Source: Actinomycetospora soli
GTDB lineage: Bacteria; Actinomycetota; Actinomycetes; Mycobacteriales; Pseudonocardiaceae
Direction of reading: 5' to 3'
Assembly (NCBI RefSeq): GCF_021026295.1
Contig: NZ_JAJNDA010000001.1
Span: 62,001 to 126,000, forward strand
DNA length: 64,000 nucleotides
Position numbers and translations under genes: made by a program. Shown piece after piece: positions 28,466 to 37,587 of the stretch. The notes under the pieces were generated by a model. The model was not told the DNA's origin. It saw nothing but the letters and a program-made list of their open reading frames with translations, and ran no database searches. The first letter of the stretch is position 1. Each line of letters begins with the position of its first letter.

Positions 28466-29222
28466 CGGCCCGGAAGGTGCCGCCCGCCACGAGGCGCCGC
28501 ACCACGGCGGCGACCACGATCACCGCCGCCACGAGCGCGGCGATCACCACCGCGACCGGGCGCCCCGCCACGACGATCCCGCCGAGCGCCCACAGCACCG
28601 AGGCCGCGTACGCGACCGGGGCGGGACCCGCCGTCGCCACCGCGGCCGCGATGAGTCCGGTGACGAGCAGCATCACCACACCCAGCGTGATCGCGACGCC
28701 GCCGGTGCCGGGCAGCCCGGCCCAGACGCCGGTGGCGGCCGTCCCGACGACGGTCGCGACGCTCACCCAGCCCGCGTAGAAGGCGACCGGGACCGCGAGG
28801 AGCCAGAGGTCGGCACCCGTCGTCGGGAAGGTCGCGAGGCGGGCGAGGACGACGGCGAGGCAGACGAGGAGCGTGATGATCACGACCTCCGCCCAGCCGG
28901 GCAGCGGCTGGGAGAAGAGCACGATCCACGCCATGTTGGCGATCGCGGCGCCGACGAGCCACCAGCCGGTGGCGCGGTGCACGGGGCGGGCCCACTGCGA
29001 GGGCAGCACCTGGCGGATCGCCAGGACGAGGACGGCGAGGTAGATGAGGCCCCAGATGGCGAAGGCCCCGCCCGCGGGGACGATCGGGGTCGAGAGCTGC
29101 GCGGACACTTCTCCTATCGGCCGCCCGAGGGCGCCCGACCCGCCGATCGATCCGAGGACGAACTGGGCGATGGCCGTCACCAGCACCGCGACGGCGCGGA
29201 CGGCATCCGATGTCTTGGTCAC
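28431..29222 (-). CDS. TspO/MBR-like (tryptophan-rich) integral membrane protein
   Basis: 263 residues, about eight hydrophobic segments, with GGAFAIWGLIYLAV and ATGWWLVGAAIANMAWIVLF resembling the tryptophan-rich sensory/TspO-like proteins of actinomycetes. The GTG at 29222 is chosen because GGGAAGA lies about 8 bases upstream; it lies inside a 21-bp palindrome that probably controls expression. The C-terminal residues (EILLRDRGRG) are encoded by the flanking 142-bp repeat, so the natural C-terminus may have been replaced. The function is uncertain. Confidence 0.72.
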   Translation of the reverse strand: MTKTSDAVRAVAVLVTAIAQFVLGSIGGSGALGRPIGEVSAQLSTPIVPAGGAFAIWGLIYLAVLVLAIRQVLPSQWARPVHRATGWWLVGAAIANMAWIVLFSQPLPGWAEVVIITLLVCLAVVLARLATFPTTGADLWLLAVPVAFYAGWVSVATVVGTAATGVWAGLPGTGGVAITLGVVMLLVTGLIAAAVATAGPAPVAYAASVLWALGGIVVAGRPVAVVIAALVAAVIVVAAVVRRLVAGGTFRAGEILLRDRGRG

Positions 29223-29230
29223 CAAGACAT
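29210..29230. promoter_or_regulatory. 21-bp perfect palindrome over the start of the TspO-like gene
   Basis: ATGTCTTGGT (29210-29219), central C, ACCAAGACAT (29221-29230). It covers the start codon of the minus-strand gene and lies 40 bases upstream of the plus-strand gene at 29271, so one regulator could act on both. Confidence 0.6.
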
Positions 29231-29270
29231 TCTTCCCGGGCGTCACCCGGACGAAACCGACGCGGATGGG

Positions 29271-30116
29271 ATGCTGGTCGATGTGGCGCAGTTCTCGACG
29301 GAACGGCCGCGCTGGCTCGTGCCGGCGGCCTTCGGCACCGCGGCGCTCCTCGCGCTCGTGGTGCTGGTGATCGTGGTGGCGCAGAACGGCCCCACCGCGC
29401 GGCCGACGTGCACCGTCACCGCGCCCCCGAACTCCCCGGGGCTGCGGTCGAGCTGGAGCGGGTCCCCGGAGCAGATGGACAACGCCGCCACGATCGCGGC
29501 GGTCGGCCGCAAGCTCGGCGCCCCGGACCGGGCGATCACGATCGCGCTCGCGACGGCGATCCAGGAGTCGACGCTCGCCAACCTGCGGGGCGGCGACCGG
29601 GACTCGGTGGGGCTCTTCCAGCAGCGACCGTCGCAGGGCTGGGGCAGCGTGCCCGAACTGCTCGACACCGTGACGTCGTCGACCAAGTTCTACGAGGCGC
29701 TGCTCGCGACCCCGGGCTGGGCGGGCATGGACGTCACGGAGGCCGCCCAGCGGGTGCAGCGCAGCGGGTTCCCGGAGGCCTACGCCGACCACGAGCCCGA
29801 GGCGCGCACCCTCGCGGTCTCCTTCCTCGGCCAGAACCCGGGCGGCCTGACCTGCACCGACCTCGACCTGTCCGAGCCCCCGGCGGATCCGGTCGCCGGG
29901 CTCGCCCGCGCCGAGCTCGGCAACGCGCGCCTGTCGGGGCCGCAGAGCGCGGAGAACGGCTGGGCGATCGCGTCGTGGCTGGTGGGCCACTCGACGCGCC
30001 TCGCCGTCGACCGCGTGACCTACGACGGCCGGACGTGGACGGCCGCCTCCGGCACCTGGGAACAGACGGGTGCCGCCGACGGGGTCCTCGCCCTGCACCG
30101 CGTCGGCGAGCCCTGA
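29271..30116 (+). CDS. Membrane-anchored lysozyme/transglycosylase-like protein
   Basis: 281 residues. One N-terminal membrane segment at about 18-40, then an extracytoplasmic domain: ATIAAVGRKLGAPDRAITIALATAIQES (given as positions about 70-97), GDRDSVGLFQQRPSQGWG, and VQRSGFPEAYADHEPEA. The Glu in AIQES and the SVGLFQQRPSQGWG segment recall the SLT/lysozyme fold. Actinobacterial homologues are often mislabelled heavy-metal transporters. The start is uncertain (ATG 29271 or GTG 29283). It may act on peptidoglycan. Confidence 0.75.
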   Translation: MLVDVAQFSTERPRWLVPAAFGTAALLALVVLVIVVAQNGPTARPTCTVTAPPNSPGLRSSWSGSPEQMDNAATIAAVGRKLGAPDRAITIALATAIQESTLANLRGGDRDSVGLFQQRPSQGWGSVPELLDTVTSSTKFYEALLATPGWAGMDVTEAAQRVQRSGFPEAYADHEPEARTLAVSFLGQNPGGLTCTDLDLSEPPADPVAGLARAELGNARLSGPQSAENGWAIASWLVGHSTRLAVDRVTYDGRTWTAASGTWEQTGAADGVLALHRVGEP

Positions 30117-30120
30117 GCCC

Positions 30121-31761
30121 CTACGGCAGCATCCACCCCAGCACCGGCGTCGACTGCAGGTAGACCAGCGCCGCCATGCCCACGAGGAAGATCAGGCTCC
30201 ACGGCAGGACGCGCCGGAAGATCTCGCCCTCCCGTCCGGCCATGCCCACCGCGGACGCCGCGATGGCGAGGTTCTGCGGGGAGATCATCTTGCCGAGGAC
30301 GCCGCCGGAGGTGTTGGCGGCGGCGAGCAGGACGGGGTCGAGGCCGCTGCGTTCGGCCGCGGCCACCTGGAGGGCGCCGAACAGCGAGTTCGACGACGTG
30401 TCCGACCCGGTCACGGCGACGCCGAGCCAGCCGAGCACCGGCGACAGGACCGCGAAGAACCCGCCGGTGGCCGCGAGCCACTGGCCGATCGTGATGGTCT
30501 GCCCGGACAGGTTCATGACGTAGGCGAGGGCGAGGACCGCCATCACCGTGACGATCGCGGTGCGCAGCTCGGTGAGCGTCTGCCCGTAGGAGCTCACGGC
30601 CGTCCGGGGCGCGACCCGCAGCACGAGCATGGTGATCAGGCCCGCGATGAGCAGGATCGACCCCGCCGAGGCCAGCCAGTTGAGCGTGAAGCTCGTCGAG
30701 GACACCTGGCTGCCCGACGGCGAGCGCACGTCCAGTCCGGGCCACCGGAACTTCACCGTGGTGGCGTCCAGCGCGGCCTTGATCGGCGGGATCTGCTGGA
30801 TCGAGAAGAGCGCGATGATGATCACGTAGGGCAGGTAGGCGAGCACGGTGTCGCGGGTGGAGTCGCGGGTCGTGTCGCGCTCCGGGACCGCACCCGACCC
30901 GGCGTCGGGACCCTCCCCTCCCCCGGCGGCGACCGGCACCCGGTCCGCCGAGCCGCGGCGGGAGCGGACGGCGAGGACGACGGCGCCGGCGCAGAGCAGC
31001 GAGGCGACGATGTCGGTGAGCGGCACCGACAGGTAGTTCGACGTGAGGAACTGCGCGACGGCGAAGACCACACCGCCCACGAGCGCGACGCCCCACGTCT
31101 CCCGCAGGCCGCGCATCCCGTCGACGAGGGCCACCAGCACGAACGGCACGAAGATCGCGAGCACCGGGGTCTGGCGGCCGACGACGGCGCCCAGGACGTC
31201 CTCGGGCAGGCCGGTGACCTGGGCGAGGGTCGTGATCGGCACCGCGATCGCGCCGAAGGCGACCGGGGCGGTGTTGGCGACGAGGGCCACGACCGCGGCC
31301 TTGAGCGGCGGGAAGTTGACCGCCATGAGCATGACGGTGCAGATCGCGACCGGGGCACCGAAGCCGGCGAGCGCCTCGAGCAGCGCCCCGAAGGCGAACG
31401 CGATGATGATCGCCTGGACGCGCTGGTCGTCGGACACCGACGAGAACGACCGCCGCAGCACGTCGAAGTGCCCGGTGCGCACCGTCATGCGGTAGATCCA
31501 CAGTGCGTTGATGACGATCCAGAGGATCGGGAAGAACCCGAACACCGCCCCCTCGGTCCCGGCGAGCAGGGCCTGGCCGACCGGCATCGCGTAGACGAGC
31601 ACCGCGACCAGCAGCGAGACCACCAGGGCGATGATCGAGGCGAGCCACGCCCGGACGCGTAGTCCGCCGAGCAGGACGAACAGGACGAGGAGCGGGAGGG
31701 CGGCGACCAGGGAGCTCCAGGCGAGGGAGCCGAGCACCGGCGCGTACTGCTGCACGTACAT
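30121..31761 (-). CDS. lctP: L-lactate permease (LctP family)
   Basis: 546 residues with about 13 hydrophobic segments. GALLEALAGFGAPVAI, the NTAPVAFGAIAVPI loop and the C-terminal ANTSGGVLGKMISPQNLAIA are LctP signatures. ATG 31761, with GAGGAG about 9 bases upstream. It imports lactate (or glycolate) with protons. No lactate dehydrogenase genes adjoin. Its stop lies four bases from the stop of the convergent lysozyme-like gene. Confidence 0.93.
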   Translation of the reverse strand: MYVQQYAPVLGSLAWSSLVAALPLLVLFVLLGGLRVRAWLASIIALVVSLLVAVLVYAMPVGQALLAGTEGAVFGFFPILWIVINALWIYRMTVRTGHFDVLRRSFSSVSDDQRVQAIIIAFAFGALLEALAGFGAPVAICTVMLMAVNFPPLKAAVVALVANTAPVAFGAIAVPITTLAQVTGLPEDVLGAVVGRQTPVLAIFVPFVLVALVDGMRGLRETWGVALVGGVVFAVAQFLTSNYLSVPLTDIVASLLCAGAVVLAVRSRRGSADRVPVAAGGGEGPDAGSGAVPERDTTRDSTRDTVLAYLPYVIIIALFSIQQIPPIKAALDATTVKFRWPGLDVRSPSGSQVSSTSFTLNWLASAGSILLIAGLITMLVLRVAPRTAVSSYGQTLTELRTAIVTVMAVLALAYVMNLSGQTITIGQWLAATGGFFAVLSPVLGWLGVAVTGSDTSSNSLFGALQVAAAERSGLDPVLLAAANTSGGVLGKMISPQNLAIAASAVGMAGREGEIFRRVLPWSLIFLVGMAALVYLQSTPVLGWMLP

Positions 31762-31905
31762 GGGTGATTGCTCCTCGTCAGCGCGGTCTCCGAGTTGCCG
31801 TCCGTAGTACCCCGTTCGGGGCGGAAGACCTCATCGAGAATTCACGGGACGGAAACCGGGCCACCTACTGGTGCGGACCTCTCAGCTTTGTCACAGTGTC
31901 GGTTC

Positions 31906-33441
31906 GTGACCACCACCCCCGGTAACCCCGACGACCCGAAGGCGGTCGACCCCGCCGACGGGGGCGTCCGCACTGCCGACACCCCGGACCCCGGCCAGGA
32001 CTTCTCGGCGGACCGCCGCTTCTTCGGCCATCCCCTCGCGCTGGCGAACCTGTTCTCCGTCGAGCTGTGGGAGCGGTTCAGCTTCTACGGCATGCAGGCC
32101 GTCATGGCCTACTACCTCTACTACTCGCTGGCCGAGGGCGGGCTGGGCCTGCCCGAGGAGGCCGCGACCAGCATCATCGGCGCCTACGGCGGCATGGTGT
32201 ACCTCGCGTGCGTCGGGGGCGCCTGGGTCGCCGACCGGCTGCTCGGCGCCGAGCGCACGCTCTTCTTCTCCGCCTGCACCGTGATGCTCGGCCACATCGC
32301 GCTCGCGCTGATCCCGGGGCTCGGCGGCGTGGTCGTCGGCCTGCTCCTCGTCGCGCTCGGCTCCGGCGGCGTGAAGACGTCGGCGACGACCGTGGTCGGC
32401 TCGCTGTACCGCCGGGACGACCCGCGCTGCGACGCCGGGTTCTCGATCTTCTACATGGGCGTCAACATCGGCGCGCTGGTCGGGCCGCTGCTCACGGGGC
32501 TCGCCCAGACGACGATCGGCTTCCACTGGGCCTTCGGCCTGGCCGCGATCGGCATGGCCCTCGGCCTCGGCATCTACGTGACCGGCCGGAAGAACCTCCC
32601 GGCCACCGCGAACGTGGTGCCCAACCCGCTGCCCGCCGGCGCGTGGCAGCGTCCGGCCGGGATCGTGGTGGCCGCCGCCGTCGTGGTGGTCCTGCTGTTC
32701 GTGTCCGGTGTCCTGACCGCCGAGAACCTGTCGACGGCCGTGGCGATCGTGGTCGCGCTCATCGCGATCGGGCTGTTCGCGCTGCTGCTCTCGAGCCCGA
32801 AGGTGACCGCCGACGAGCGGTCGCGGGTCCGGTCGTTCATCCCGATGTGGCTCGCGAGCGTCGTGTTCTGGTCGCTGTTCCAGCAGCAGTTCACGGTGGT
32901 CACGCTCTACACGGACGTCCGCCTCGACCGCATGCTCGGCGGCTGGGAGATGCCGATCGCGTGGGTCAACTCCCTCGAGCCGTTCTTCGTGATCATCCTG
33001 GCGCCGCTGTTCGCCGTGCTGTGGACGAAGCTCGGCGAGCGCGCCCCGTCGACCCCGGTCAAGTTCGCGATCGGTGCCGGCGGCATGGGTGTGGCGTTCC
33101 TGCTCTTCCTGCCCTGGGCCGGCGGCACGGGCAACACCACGCCGGTCCTGGCGATCGTGCTGATCATGCTGGTGTTCGCGCTGGCCGAGATGAACCTGTC
33201 GCCGGTCGGGCTCTCGCTCTCGACCCGCATCGGCCCGGAGGCGTTCCGCTCGCAGTCCGTGGCGCTGTTCTACCTGTCGGTCTCGCTCGGCTCGGCGCTC
33301 GCGGGCACCATGGCGGGCTTCTACGACCCGGCGACGGAGGGCACGTACTTCTCCGTCATCGGGATCGCGGCCCTCGTGCTCGGCGGGGTGCTGCTCGCCC
33401 TCGCCCCGTGGGTGAAGCGGGCCATGCGCGGGGTGAGGTGA
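31906..33441 (+). CDS. POT/PTR2-family proton-coupled oligopeptide transporter
   Basis: 511 residues. The PTR2 signature LFSVELWERFSFYGMQAVMA is near residue 47, and the second signature region FSIFYMGVNIGALVGP near 182. About 14 hydrophobic segments. Start GTG 31906. It imports di- and tripeptides with protons. It is divergent from lctP, with a 144-base gap, and is followed by a strong hairpin terminator. Confidence 0.93.
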   Translation: MTTTPGNPDDPKAVDPADGGVRTADTPDPGQDFSADRRFFGHPLALANLFSVELWERFSFYGMQAVMAYYLYYSLAEGGLGLPEEAATSIIGAYGGMVYLACVGGAWVADRLLGAERTLFFSACTVMLGHIALALIPGLGGVVVGLLLVALGSGGVKTSATTVVGSLYRRDDPRCDAGFSIFYMGVNIGALVGPLLTGLAQTTIGFHWAFGLAAIGMALGLGIYVTGRKNLPATANVVPNPLPAGAWQRPAGIVVAAAVVVVLLFVSGVLTAENLSTAVAIVVALIAIGLFALLLSSPKVTADERSRVRSFIPMWLASVVFWSLFQQQFTVVTLYTDVRLDRMLGGWEMPIAWVNSLEPFFVIILAPLFAVLWTKLGERAPSTPVKFAIGAGGMGVAFLLFLPWAGGTGNTTPVLAIVLIMLVFALAEMNLSPVGLSLSTRIGPEAFRSQSVALFYLSVSLGSALAGTMAGFYDPATEGTYFSVIGIAALVLGGVLLALAPWVKRAMRGVR

Positions 33442-33447
33442 CTGCGT

Positions 33448-33493
33448 CAGGTGAGCACTGAGGGTCGCTCTAGCGACCCTCAGTGCTCACCTG
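33448..33493. terminator. Perfect 21-bp hairpin terminator, bidirectional
   Basis: Arms 33448-33468 and 33473-33493 are perfectly complementary around a TCTA loop; the core GTGAGCACTGAGGGTCGC matches the design of the hairpin at 8526. It serves the POT gene and the convergent metallopeptidase gene. Confidence 0.9.
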
Positions 33494-33495
33494 CG

Positions 33496-34506
33496 CTACA
33501 GCGCACCCGTCGTGAACGTGTCGCACCGGGTCGGGTCGCCCGTCCGGAAACCGGTGGTCAGCCAGCGCTTGCGCTGGTCGGACGAGCCGTGGGTGAAGGT
33601 GTCCGGGTCGACCGTCCCACCGCCGAGCTCGCCCTGGATGTAGTCGTCGCCGATGCGCTGCGCGGCGTCGACGGCGGAGTCGAGGTCGGCCGGGGTGATG
33701 TCCTGGATGAGCCCGGGCCGGCCGTTCACCGGCTGGGACGCGTGGTTCATCCACACCCCCGCGTAGCAGTCGGCCTGCAGCTCGAGGCGCGCCGCGTCCG
33801 AGGCGGCGCCCTGCCGGGAGCGGACCTTCGCCTCGGTACCGAGCTGCGCCTGGACGTGGTGGCCGTACTCGTGGGCGAGCACGTAGGCGTTGACCAGCGG
33901 CCCGCCCTGCGCCCCGAACTGCTGCTGCAGCTGGTCGTAGAAGCTCAGGTCGATGTAGACGAGGTTGTCGCCCGGGCAGTAGAAGGGCCCGGCGCTCGAG
34001 TCGGCCGATCCGCACGCCGTGCGCACCCCGCCGGTGAAGAAGACCGTGTCGACGCGCTGGTAGGTCGGCTGCGCGCCGCGCACGGCCGAGGCCGCCCGCG
34101 CGTAGCCGCCGCCCGCCCAGTAGCCCTGGATCGAGTTGATGTCGGCGACGATCGCGCAGTCCAGCTTGGCGTTCGCGTCGGCCCCGGTGCGGCACTCGCT
34201 CGCGAGGTCGCTCGTGCCGACCTGCGCCGGGCCGCCGGGCTCGCCGAACCCGCCGGCGACCCCCGTCGTCGTGCCGGTCCCGCCGCCGAGGAACTGCACC
34301 GCGAGGAAGCCGATCACCGCGACGACGACCACCCCGAGGCTCGCCTTCCCGCCCCGGCCGCGCAGCAGCAGGCCGAGGACCAGGCCGATCAGCCCGCCTC
34401 CGCCGCCGCCCCCGCCGAAGCCGCCGAGCCCGCCGGAGCCCCGGGAGGAACCCCGCTGGTCGGTGACCTCGGACGCGTCGAGCTGGGCGTCGTCGTCGTA
34501 ACGCAT
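33496..34506 (-). CDS. YpfJ/KPN_02809-family neutral zinc metallopeptidase
   Basis: 336 residues. A cytoplasmic Gly-rich N-terminus, one membrane segment (about residues 58-75), then an extracytoplasmic domain with the zinc motif HEYGHHVQ and the downstream LELQADCYAGVW Glu/Asp helix. The end GSSDQRKRWLTTGFRTGDP is conserved in the family. ATG 34506, with GGAGGA 9 bases upstream. It is a predicted membrane-bound protease of unknown target. Confidence 0.92.
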   Translation of the reverse strand: MRYDDDAQLDASEVTDQRGSSRGSGGLGGFGGGGGGGGLIGLVLGLLLRGRGGKASLGVVVVAVIGFLAVQFLGGGTGTTTGVAGGFGEPGGPAQVGTSDLASECRTGADANAKLDCAIVADINSIQGYWAGGGYARAASAVRGAQPTYQRVDTVFFTGGVRTACGSADSSAGPFYCPGDNLVYIDLSFYDQLQQQFGAQGGPLVNAYVLAHEYGHHVQAQLGTEAKVRSRQGAASDAARLELQADCYAGVWMNHASQPVNGRPGLIQDITPADLDSAVDAAQRIGDDYIQGELGGGTVDPDTFTHGSSDQRKRWLTTGFRTGDPTRCDTFTTGAL

Positions 34507-34577
34507 CGCGTGGTTCCTCCGGCCGTGTCGGGACCCGACGATCCTGTCGCGATCGCCGGTCCGACGGGAAGTCGGGG

Positions 34578-34715
34578 CTACAACCGGTAGTTCTTGCGCT
34601 GCGCCCACAGGCGCCGCCCGTCGTACCGGGCGCGGCGGATCTCCGCGCTCCAGCGCCCGACGAAGAACCCTCCGACACCGCCGGCGCCCAACACCAGCAT
34701 CCACGACTCGATCAC
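34578..34715 (-). CDS. Small single-span membrane protein, 45 residues
   Basis: A short frame from GTG 34715 to TAG, preceded by a GGGGGG run about 6 bases upstream. Residues 6-20 (MLVLGAGGVGGFFVG) form a hydrophobic segment and the rest is strongly basic (RRARYDGRR, then WAQRKNYRL), giving an N-out or hairpin-anchored, positive-inside topology. It fills an otherwise empty gap upstream of the metallopeptidase gene. No family is recognised. It may be real or a chance frame. Confidence 0.5.
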   Translation of the reverse strand: MIESWMLVLGAGGVGGFFVGRWSAEIRRARYDGRRLWAQRKNYRL

Positions 34716-34820
34716 TGCTGCCCCCCGTTCCCCGTAACCCCTCCTATGAGGACTAGCACGGGTGTTCGATCGGACGGGAGGAAGTTGCGACGGTCAGTGG
34801 TCGAGGTTCGCCCGGTCAGC

Positions 34821-36248
34821 TCAACCGGAGGGCGACGAGGTGGTCACGGGCTCCGGTTCCGGCGACGCTGTGTCGATCGTGGAGGGAGCCGTGGTCGGCG
34901 CCGTCGCCGGAGCGGCGGACGGGACGGTCGTCGTGGTGGGACTCGTCGTGGTCGGTGCAGGCGCGCTCGAGGGGGCCGGGGCGGTGGTCCCCGGCGCGGC
35001 AGGACCCGGCGTCCGGAAGGCCGGCGCGGTGAGCGACGCCTGCCGGGCGGACGCGGACTGCGGGACCACGGCGGCGGGCAGGGCGGCCCCCGCCGCGAGC
35101 GTCGCGAGGCGGGTCTTCATCAGCTCCACGCGGTAGGTCGTGAACTGCGACATCGTGAACCAGATGTCGGGCCCGTCGTTCCACCGCGGCGTCAGGTAGG
35201 GCGCGTAGGCCCGGGGGAAGTCCTTCGTGGTGGTGACGACCTGCGCGGGCGTCCACGGTCCGGTCGGCGCGGGAGCGGTCCGCAGCACGATCTCGCCGGT
35301 GTCGTCGACCAGGTACATCATGATCCAGCGCTGGTAGAAGGCGTTCCAGCGCACCGAGAGCTCGCCGACCGGTCCCCGGACGACGGGCACCGCGTTCGCC
35401 TCCCCCGCCACCCAGGTCGTGCCGTTCCAGTAGCGGTAGGCGGCCGTGTCGGTCAGCCGGTCCGCCGGGACCTTCGCGAGCGACAGGTCGCCGTAGCGGC
35501 CGCCGGGGATGCCGTAGACGTAGATCTCGGAGCCGGGCGCGACGCCCGCGGCGACCGGGGACGTCGGGTCGTCCGGGCCTCCGGGGCGCACGTAGGCGAC
35601 CTGGCCGAACTTCGAGTCCGCGGGCCAGCGCGCCCCGGAGTCGGTCCACGTGGTGCCGCCGTCGGTGGAGGTGACGATCCCCGAGCCGGTCAGCCGCCAG
35701 TGCCCGGGCTCGTCGAAGCTGCGCACCGACATGTACTGCAGGTTCATCGTGGTGTTCCTCGCCCCGGTCGCGATGCCGTAGGTCGGGATCACCGTCTCCT
35801 GGATCCCCTTCCTCTTCTGCGAGGGGATCAGCTCCTTGGCGTGCCCGGCGCGGTCGGTGATCATCCCCTTGAACGCGAGCCCCTGCGCCGGGGACGCCGG
35901 CGGGTCGATCGAGGCGATGACGTTGGAGCGCCAGTCGGTGTGCGGGACCGAGAAGAAGTCCTTCGCCGCCGGTGCGCCGAAGGTGTCGCCGAAGGTCATG
36001 GCCATCCGCGGCCCGACCATGAACATGTGGCCGAGGTCGGTGCCCTCGACCCCGTAGCGTGCGCCCGTGTCGTTCATCGACCCGGCGCCGATCAGGTCCG
36101 CGACCTTCGCGGTGGCCGCCCGCTGCACCGCCCAGGCCCCGGTCTCCGCCGGCGCGGCGACCGCCGCGGTCCCCACGGTGAACCCGACGAGGGCGACCAG
36201 TCCCGCGGTCAGCGCGGCGAGGGTCCGCCGCCGGCGTACGTGCTCCAT
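34821..36248 (-). CDS. Secreted DUF4185 protein, possible endo-D-arabinanase-type glycoside hydrolase
   Basis: 475 residues with a twin-basic signal peptide (RRRRTLAALTAGLVALVGF, cleavage near AVAAPA at about 32). It is followed by the DUF4185 five-blade-like domain (MTFGDTFGAP, VYGIPGGRYGDLSLAKVP, RWNAFYQRWIMMYL, WFTMSQFTTYRVELMKTRL). A Pro/Thr/Ala/Ser-rich tail covers the last ~90 residues. From memory, some DUF4185 proteins were shown to cut mycobacterial D-arabinan (family GH183). Pseudonocardiaceae walls contain arabinogalactan, so wall remodelling is plausible but inferred. ATG 36248 has no clear ribosome site. Confidence 0.82.
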   Translation of the reverse strand: MEHVRRRRTLAALTAGLVALVGFTVGTAAVAAPAETGAWAVQRAATAKVADLIGAGSMNDTGARYGVEGTDLGHMFMVGPRMAMTFGDTFGAPAAKDFFSVPHTDWRSNVIASIDPPASPAQGLAFKGMITDRAGHAKELIPSQKRKGIQETVIPTYGIATGARNTTMNLQYMSVRSFDEPGHWRLTGSGIVTSTDGGTTWTDSGARWPADSKFGQVAYVRPGGPDDPTSPVAAGVAPGSEIYVYGIPGGRYGDLSLAKVPADRLTDTAAYRYWNGTTWVAGEANAVPVVRGPVGELSVRWNAFYQRWIMMYLVDDTGEIVLRTAPAPTGPWTPAQVVTTTKDFPRAYAPYLTPRWNDGPDIWFTMSQFTTYRVELMKTRLATLAAGAALPAAVVPQSASARQASLTAPAFRTPGPAAPGTTAPAPSSAPAPTTTSPTTTTVPSAAPATAPTTAPSTIDTASPEPEPVTTSSPSG

Positions 36249-36398
36249 GGCGGCGCACGCTAGGAACCGGGCGCGGCCGGGCCGGGGCACGAAACACCCG
36301 GTCACCCACAGGTGTCCCGATCACCACCCGGGGGTCGCCGGAACCGTCCGGCATGATCACGACCCGTCCACCGACCACCCGTCCGAGGAGTACCGATC

Positions 36399-37586
36399 GT
36401 GAGCGCGGAGATCGACACCCGAGCCCTCGCGTCCCTCGTCCGACCGGGGGCGCGGATCGCCGTCGCCGACGGGTGCGGCGCCCCGCGGGCGGCCTTCGCC
36501 GCGCTCTCCGACCTCGCCCGCGACCGCGGTGACGTGCGCCTGGTGCTCGGGTGGATGCCCGCCCCGGTGGACGGGCTCGACCTCGCCGCGTTCGCCGACG
36601 CGCGGACCGTGATGCCCGGCTGGGGCCTGCGCGCGGGAGTCTCCGCCGGACACGTGCGGGCGGTCCCGGCCCGGCTCTCGGCGATGCCCGCGCTGCTCGC
36701 GGGGCCGCTGCGTCCGGATCTGCTCGTGGTGGCGGCGGCACCGGGGCCCACCGGGCCGGTGCTGGGCAGCGAGGTGTCGTGGGTCCGGTCGGTGATCGAC
36801 GCGGGGGTGCCGATCGCGGTGGTCCTCGACGACGCGCTCCCCCGCGCCGCAGCGGGTCCACCCCTGCCCGAGGACCGGACCTTCGTCGTCGGGCACGTCT
36901 CGACGGGGCCGGCGGTCGTGCCCGTCGCCCCCGAGCCGAGCCCGGAGCACCGGCGGATCGGCGAGCTCGTCGCGGGGCTCCTTCCCGACGACGCCCGGGT
37001 CCAGTGGGCCCCGGGCCAGCTCGGCCAGGCGGTGGTGCGCGGGATCCTCGAGCGCGGGCGGCCGGTGCACGCCGACTCCGGCCTGCTCGGCGACCCGGTC
37101 GTCGACCTCGACGAGGCCGGGCTGCTCGCGTCGACCCCGACGGCCACCTACCTCGTCGGGACGCCGCGCCTCTACGCCTGGGCCGACGCGCACGGGCGGG
37201 CCGGTCGGCCGGTGCTGCACGGCGTCGAGGTGACGCACGATCCGAACCGCCTGGCCGCCGACCCGCCGCTCGTCGCGGTGAACACCGCCGTCGAGGTCGA
37301 CCCGGACGGTCAGGTGAACGTCGAGGGCCCGGCGTCGGCGATCGTCGGTGGGATCGGCGGGCACCCGGACTACGCGGCGGCGGCCACGCGGTCCCGTCGC
37401 GGGCTGTCGGTCGTCGCGCTCGCCAGCACCCACCGCGGGCGGTCGACGATGGTCGAGCGCCTCGCCCGGCCCGTGACCACCGCGAGTCACGACGTCGACG
37501 TGGTCGTCACCGAGCACGGCGTCGCCGACCTGCGCGGGCTCGACCGCGGGGAGCGGCGCGCGGCGCTGCGCGCGCTCTGGCCGTGA
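36399..37586 (+). CDS. Acetyl-CoA hydrolase/CoA-transferase family protein
   Basis: 395 residues, shorter than typical 430-500-residue members. VNTAVEVDPDGQVN, GGIGGHPDYAAAA and TEHGVADLRGLDRGERRAAL are conserved blocks of the C-terminal CoA-transferase domain. The N-terminal domain is compact. GTG 36399, with GAGGAG 9 bases upstream. It would move CoA between acyl groups (for example acetate and 4-hydroxybutyrate type) or hydrolyse acyl-CoA. Specificity cannot be set from sequence. Confidence 0.82.
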   Translation: MSAEIDTRALASLVRPGARIAVADGCGAPRAAFAALSDLARDRGDVRLVLGWMPAPVDGLDLAAFADARTVMPGWGLRAGVSAGHVRAVPARLSAMPALLAGPLRPDLLVVAAAPGPTGPVLGSEVSWVRSVIDAGVPIAVVLDDALPRAAAGPPLPEDRTFVVGHVSTGPAVVPVAPEPSPEHRRIGELVAGLLPDDARVQWAPGQLGQAVVRGILERGRPVHADSGLLGDPVVDLDEAGLLASTPTATYLVGTPRLYAWADAHGRAGRPVLHGVEVTHDPNRLAADPPLVAVNTAVEVDPDGQVNVEGPASAIVGGIGGHPDYAAAATRSRRGLSVVALASTHRGRSTMVERLARPVTTASHDVDVVVTEHGVADLRGLDRGERRAALRALWP

Positions 37587-37587
37587 C

